DNA of 64,000 nucleotides from Flammeovirgaceae bacterium SG7u.111. Lineage in GTDB: Bacteria > Bacteroidota > Bacteroidia > Cytophagales > Flammeovirgaceae. Made by a program: the position numbers and the translations under genes. The notes beneath the pieces are model-generated. The model saw only the letters and a program-made list of their open reading frames with translations, was not told where the DNA came from and searched no databases. The stretch lies in the NCBI GenBank assembly GCA_034044135.1, contig CP139021.1, forward strand, positions 4,169,635 through 4,233,634, read 5' to 3'. Shown here in pieces: positions 61,991 to 64,000 of the stretch (its first letter is position 1; each line of letters begins with the position of its first letter).

Positions 61991-63022
61991 ATGAAAGCAA
62001 TAGTTTGTGAAAAATATGGATCTCCCGAGGTACTCCAACTCCAAGAAGTAGCCAAACCAAGTCCGAAAGAAAATGAAGTTTTGGTAAAAGTGCATGCCGC
62101 TTCGGTAACTACCGCAGATACTATGATACGCCAAGGAACGCCTTTCTACGGCAGGCTGTTTATTGGTTTGTTCAAGCCAAAGCACTCTATCATGGGAACA
62201 GGATTTGCAGGCGTGGTGGAAGCTATTGGAGAGCATGTCTCGCAATTTGAGATGGGGCAAGAAGTATTTGGGGAGACCGCTTTGGGCTTTGGGGCTAATG
62301 CCGAATATGTCTGCGTGCCTGAAGATGGGGTAATTACAACCAAGTCCAGCAATATTACTTTCCAAGAAGCTGCGCCTATCTGCGATGGAGCCCTAACTTC
62401 CTTCAACTTTTTGAAAGAGTTGGCAAAAGTAAAGCTTGGGCAAAAAGTGCTTATCATTGGCGCATCGGGAAGTTTGGGAACAGCTGCGGTTCAATTGGCA
62501 AAGGCTTTTGGGGCAGAAGTAACGGGTGTTTGTAGCAGCAGGAATGTTGCCTTGGTCAAATCCCTAGGTGCAGATCATGTCATCGACTATTTGAAAGAAG
62601 ACTTCAGGCTAAATAATTCTACCTATGATATTATATACGACACTGTTGGCAAAAGCTCTTTTTCCCAGTGCAAAAGTTCCCTTTCTGTCAATGGCTTGTA
62701 CCTTTCGCCAGTGTTGAACATGCGCTTGCTTTTCCAAATGATCTGGACGACAAAAAGCAAGAAGAAAGCGCTGTTTGAAGCTACAGGGTTGAAAAAACCT
62801 GTTGAACTTAGGGAAATGCTCAAAGAACTCAAGCTGATGATTGAAAATAACTTATTTTCAACCGTAGTCGGGCGGGAATATCAGCTAGAGCAGATAGCGG
62901 AGGCGCACCGATACATTGACCGTGGGCATAAAGTGGGAAATGTTGTAGTGAACATTATACATAATGAAAGCGATTTGGTTAGCACTGAAGACGAACAGAA
63001 AGTTTTGACAAATACCCACTAA
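61991..63022 (+). CDS. MDR-family NAD(P)-dependent oxidoreductase (quinone-oxidoreductase-like)
   Basis: 343 residues from the ATG at 61991. The GroES-like N-terminus reads MKAIVCEKYGSPEVLQLQEV. VLIIGASGSLGTAAVQLAKAFGAEVTGV (about 153-180) is the nucleotide-binding loop. ADHVIDYLKED (about 195) and the C-terminal GHKVGNVVV are typical of zinc-free quinone oxidoreductase and related alcohol-dehydrogenase-like enzymes. The Cys and His ligands of zinc enzymes are not visible. The substrate is unknown. It follows the cyclase-fusion gene by 175 bases. Confidence 0.85.
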   Translation: MKAIVCEKYGSPEVLQLQEVAKPSPKENEVLVKVHAASVTTADTMIRQGTPFYGRLFIGLFKPKHSIMGTGFAGVVEAIGEHVSQFEMGQEVFGETALGFGANAEYVCVPEDGVITTKSSNITFQEAAPICDGALTSFNFLKELAKVKLGQKVLIIGASGSLGTAAVQLAKAFGAEVTGVCSSRNVALVKSLGADHVIDYLKEDFRLNNSTYDIIYDTVGKSSFSQCKSSLSVNGLYLSPVLNMRLLFQMIWTTKSKKKALFEATGLKKPVELREMLKELKLMIENNLFSTVVGREYQLEQIAEAHRYIDRGHKVGNVVVNIIHNESDLVSTEDEQKVLTNTH

Positions 63023-63024
63023 AT

Positions 63025-63037
63025 AAACTGACACGCT
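63025..63037. repeat. 13-base sequence shared with the hemG 3' end
   Basis: AACTGACACGCTA directly after the oxidoreductase stop is the exact complement of 31868-31880, which directly follows the hemG stop. Similarity continues weakly (CTT, GG). It may be the end of a mobile element family. Confidence 0.4.
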
Positions 63038-63118
63038 ATCTTGGAGACGATTCAAGCGGACTCCCGATTTCACTTTTCTCAGTATAAAACTCCTCTCAAC
63101 TTTAATCTCAAATTCAAC

Positions 63119-63823
63119 ATGAACTCTATTCGGATTTCATCCATGAAATATGCTCGGTTTGCTGGGCTGTTGTATATTCTCATAGCCATTTTTTCAGGCT
63201 TTAGCATGGGCTACCTCCCAACTATTTTGATAGCTAAAGGTGACGCTGCTGCCACTGTTCAAAACTTCAACCGCCATTGGGAATTATTCCAATTAGGACT
63301 CGCCGCCGACATTCTGGTATGTATAATAGAAATTGTCTTATCCGTAATTCTTTACCAGCTTTTTAAGGAGGTAAACAGGGCTATTTCCATGATGGCAATG
63401 TTTTACAGGCAAGCGATGGCGATCATTATGGGTATCAATTTGATCAATTACCTTATGCCTGTTACCCTTATGAACGGGCAAGATTATCTATCCGCCTTTG
63501 AGCCTAACCAACTAGAATCTTTAGCTTTATTTTTCTTGGAAGCGCACCAGATAGTGGTACTTATCTGGGGTATTTTCTTTGGTTTCCATTTAGTTTTACT
63601 AGGGTATTTGGTCTTCCGCTCTGGTTTGTTCGCCAGTTGGCTGGGTGCATTGCTCATGGCTGGTGGTTTTGGCTATGTGGTGGAAAGTTCCAAAGAATTC
63701 CTTTTCCCACAAGTTGAGTTATTTTCTTGGTTGGCTATAGCTTTGCTTGGCTGCGCAGTCATCAGCGAACTTACTTTTGCCATTTTGCTCTTGGTAAAGG
63801 GAAGAAAAGTGTTTTCGAATTGA
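63119..63823 (+). CDS. DUF4386-type membrane protein
   Basis: 234 residues from the ATG at 63119; an upstream TTG in frame adds 26 hydrophilic residues and is not used. Six or seven hydrophobic segments are visible (YARFAGLLYILIAIFSGF, ILVCIIEIVLSVILYQLF, VVLIWGIFFGFHLVLLGYL, WLAIALLGCAVISEL). The length and the order N-terminal R-F-AGLLY and F-G-H-VLLGYL-RSG fit the DUF4386 family of unknown function. It may be co-transcribed with the oxidoreductase gene upstream. Confidence 0.75.
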   Translation: MNSIRISSMKYARFAGLLYILIAIFSGFSMGYLPTILIAKGDAAATVQNFNRHWELFQLGLAADILVCIIEIVLSVILYQLFKEVNRAISMMAMFYRQAMAIIMGINLINYLMPVTLMNGQDYLSAFEPNQLESLALFFLEAHQIVVLIWGIFFGFHLVLLGYLVFRSGLFASWLGALLMAGGFGYVVESSKEFLFPQVELFSWLAIALLGCAVISELTFAILLLVKGRKVFSN

Positions 63824-63890
63824 TACCTTCTCATAGTTTTTCCTACTTGCAAAGTTTGGTATATTAGCTCCAACTTATTCAAAATATCAA

Positions 63891-64000
63891 ATGAACTACG
63901 AAGCGCAATCCATCAGGACTTTTATTGGGGCAAAAGACTTTGGGGAATCAAGGAGTTTTTACCTTGAGCTGGACTTTATTGAAGTTCCGCTTGGTCCTAA
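63891..64000 (+). CDS. VOC/glyoxalase-like protein, 5' part
   Basis: The frame begins at ATG 63891 and runs off the window edge. The visible 36 residues (AQSIRTFIGAKDFGESRSFY, then LELDFIEV) match the first beta-alpha-beta unit of vicinal oxygen chelate proteins: FIGAKDF-ES-FY. Ligands and function lie beyond the window. Confidence 0.6.
   Translation, partial: MNYEAQSIRTFIGAKDFGESRSFYLELDFIEVPLGP

Noticed and set aside
1-64000. CRISPR arrays, rRNA genes and riboswitches
   Set aside because: No regularly spaced repeats, rRNA sequence or recognisable riboswitch core was seen on either strand.

Overview
The window looks like chromosome of a Bacteroidota member, most likely a free-living Cytophagales-type bacterium. 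The evidence is a SusC/SusD pair, a TonB-linked carboxypeptidase-regulatory-like receptor, LytS/LytTR sensor-regulator pairs, DUF6443-type RHS proteins, and promoters with the Bacteroidota boxes TTG - 19 bp - TAnnTTTG in front of both tRNA genes. Genus cannot be fixed from sequence alone.

Layout. 0.1-13.2 kb is ordinary chromosome: the murein recycling ligase mpl and murB, a TonB-linked receptor divergent from a LytS/LytTR pair, an OmpA-like protein with a coiled-coil partner, a PagL-like lipid A deacylase and surE. 13.3-29.7 kb is an accessory island bracketed by tRNA-Leu(CAA) and a CAU tRNA. It opens with a decayed tyrosine recombinase next to tRNA-Leu. A long co-directional gene train follows: three tail-fibre-like surface proteins (the first broken), a four-repeat beta-rich protein, an RHS/SpvB-like protein, a DUF6443/RHS-core protein ending in a metzincin-type protease tip, and an overlapping exported candidate immunity protein. 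Hairpin repeats and an IS110-like remnant close the island.

29.9-45.2 kb holds a GH43 glycosidase, hemG, a beta-barrel protein, YicC, an MDP-1 phosphatase, and a SusC/SusD/lipoprotein locus next to a second LytS/LytTR pair. 45.4-51.3 kb has a TPR protein, then an AT-rich cassette (oxidoreductase, HMA-like protein, methyltransferase) divergent from a Fur-family regulator with two visible inverted repeats. After it comes a TetR-flanked dehalogenase/SDR pair. 51.5-54.9 kb is a tightly overlapping operon of a small membrane protein, an S41 peptidase and a third LytS/LytTR pair.

55.1-58.5 kb contains small AT-rich orphan genes and a five-repeat FN3-like lipoprotein, separated by two attC-like stem structures. 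This resembles an integron-cassette array without an integrase. The end of the window carries a cyclase/TolB/TPR/AraC fusion regulator, an MDR oxidoreductase, a DUF4386 membrane protein and the start of a VOC-family gene cut by the window edge.

Best candidates for something new: (i) the RHS protein with an AT-rich HExxHxxGxxH tip and an overlapping exported partner gene, at the end of a surface-protein train; (ii) the attC-like cassettes at 55.5-56.4 kb; (iii) the cyclase-to-AraC fusion protein.
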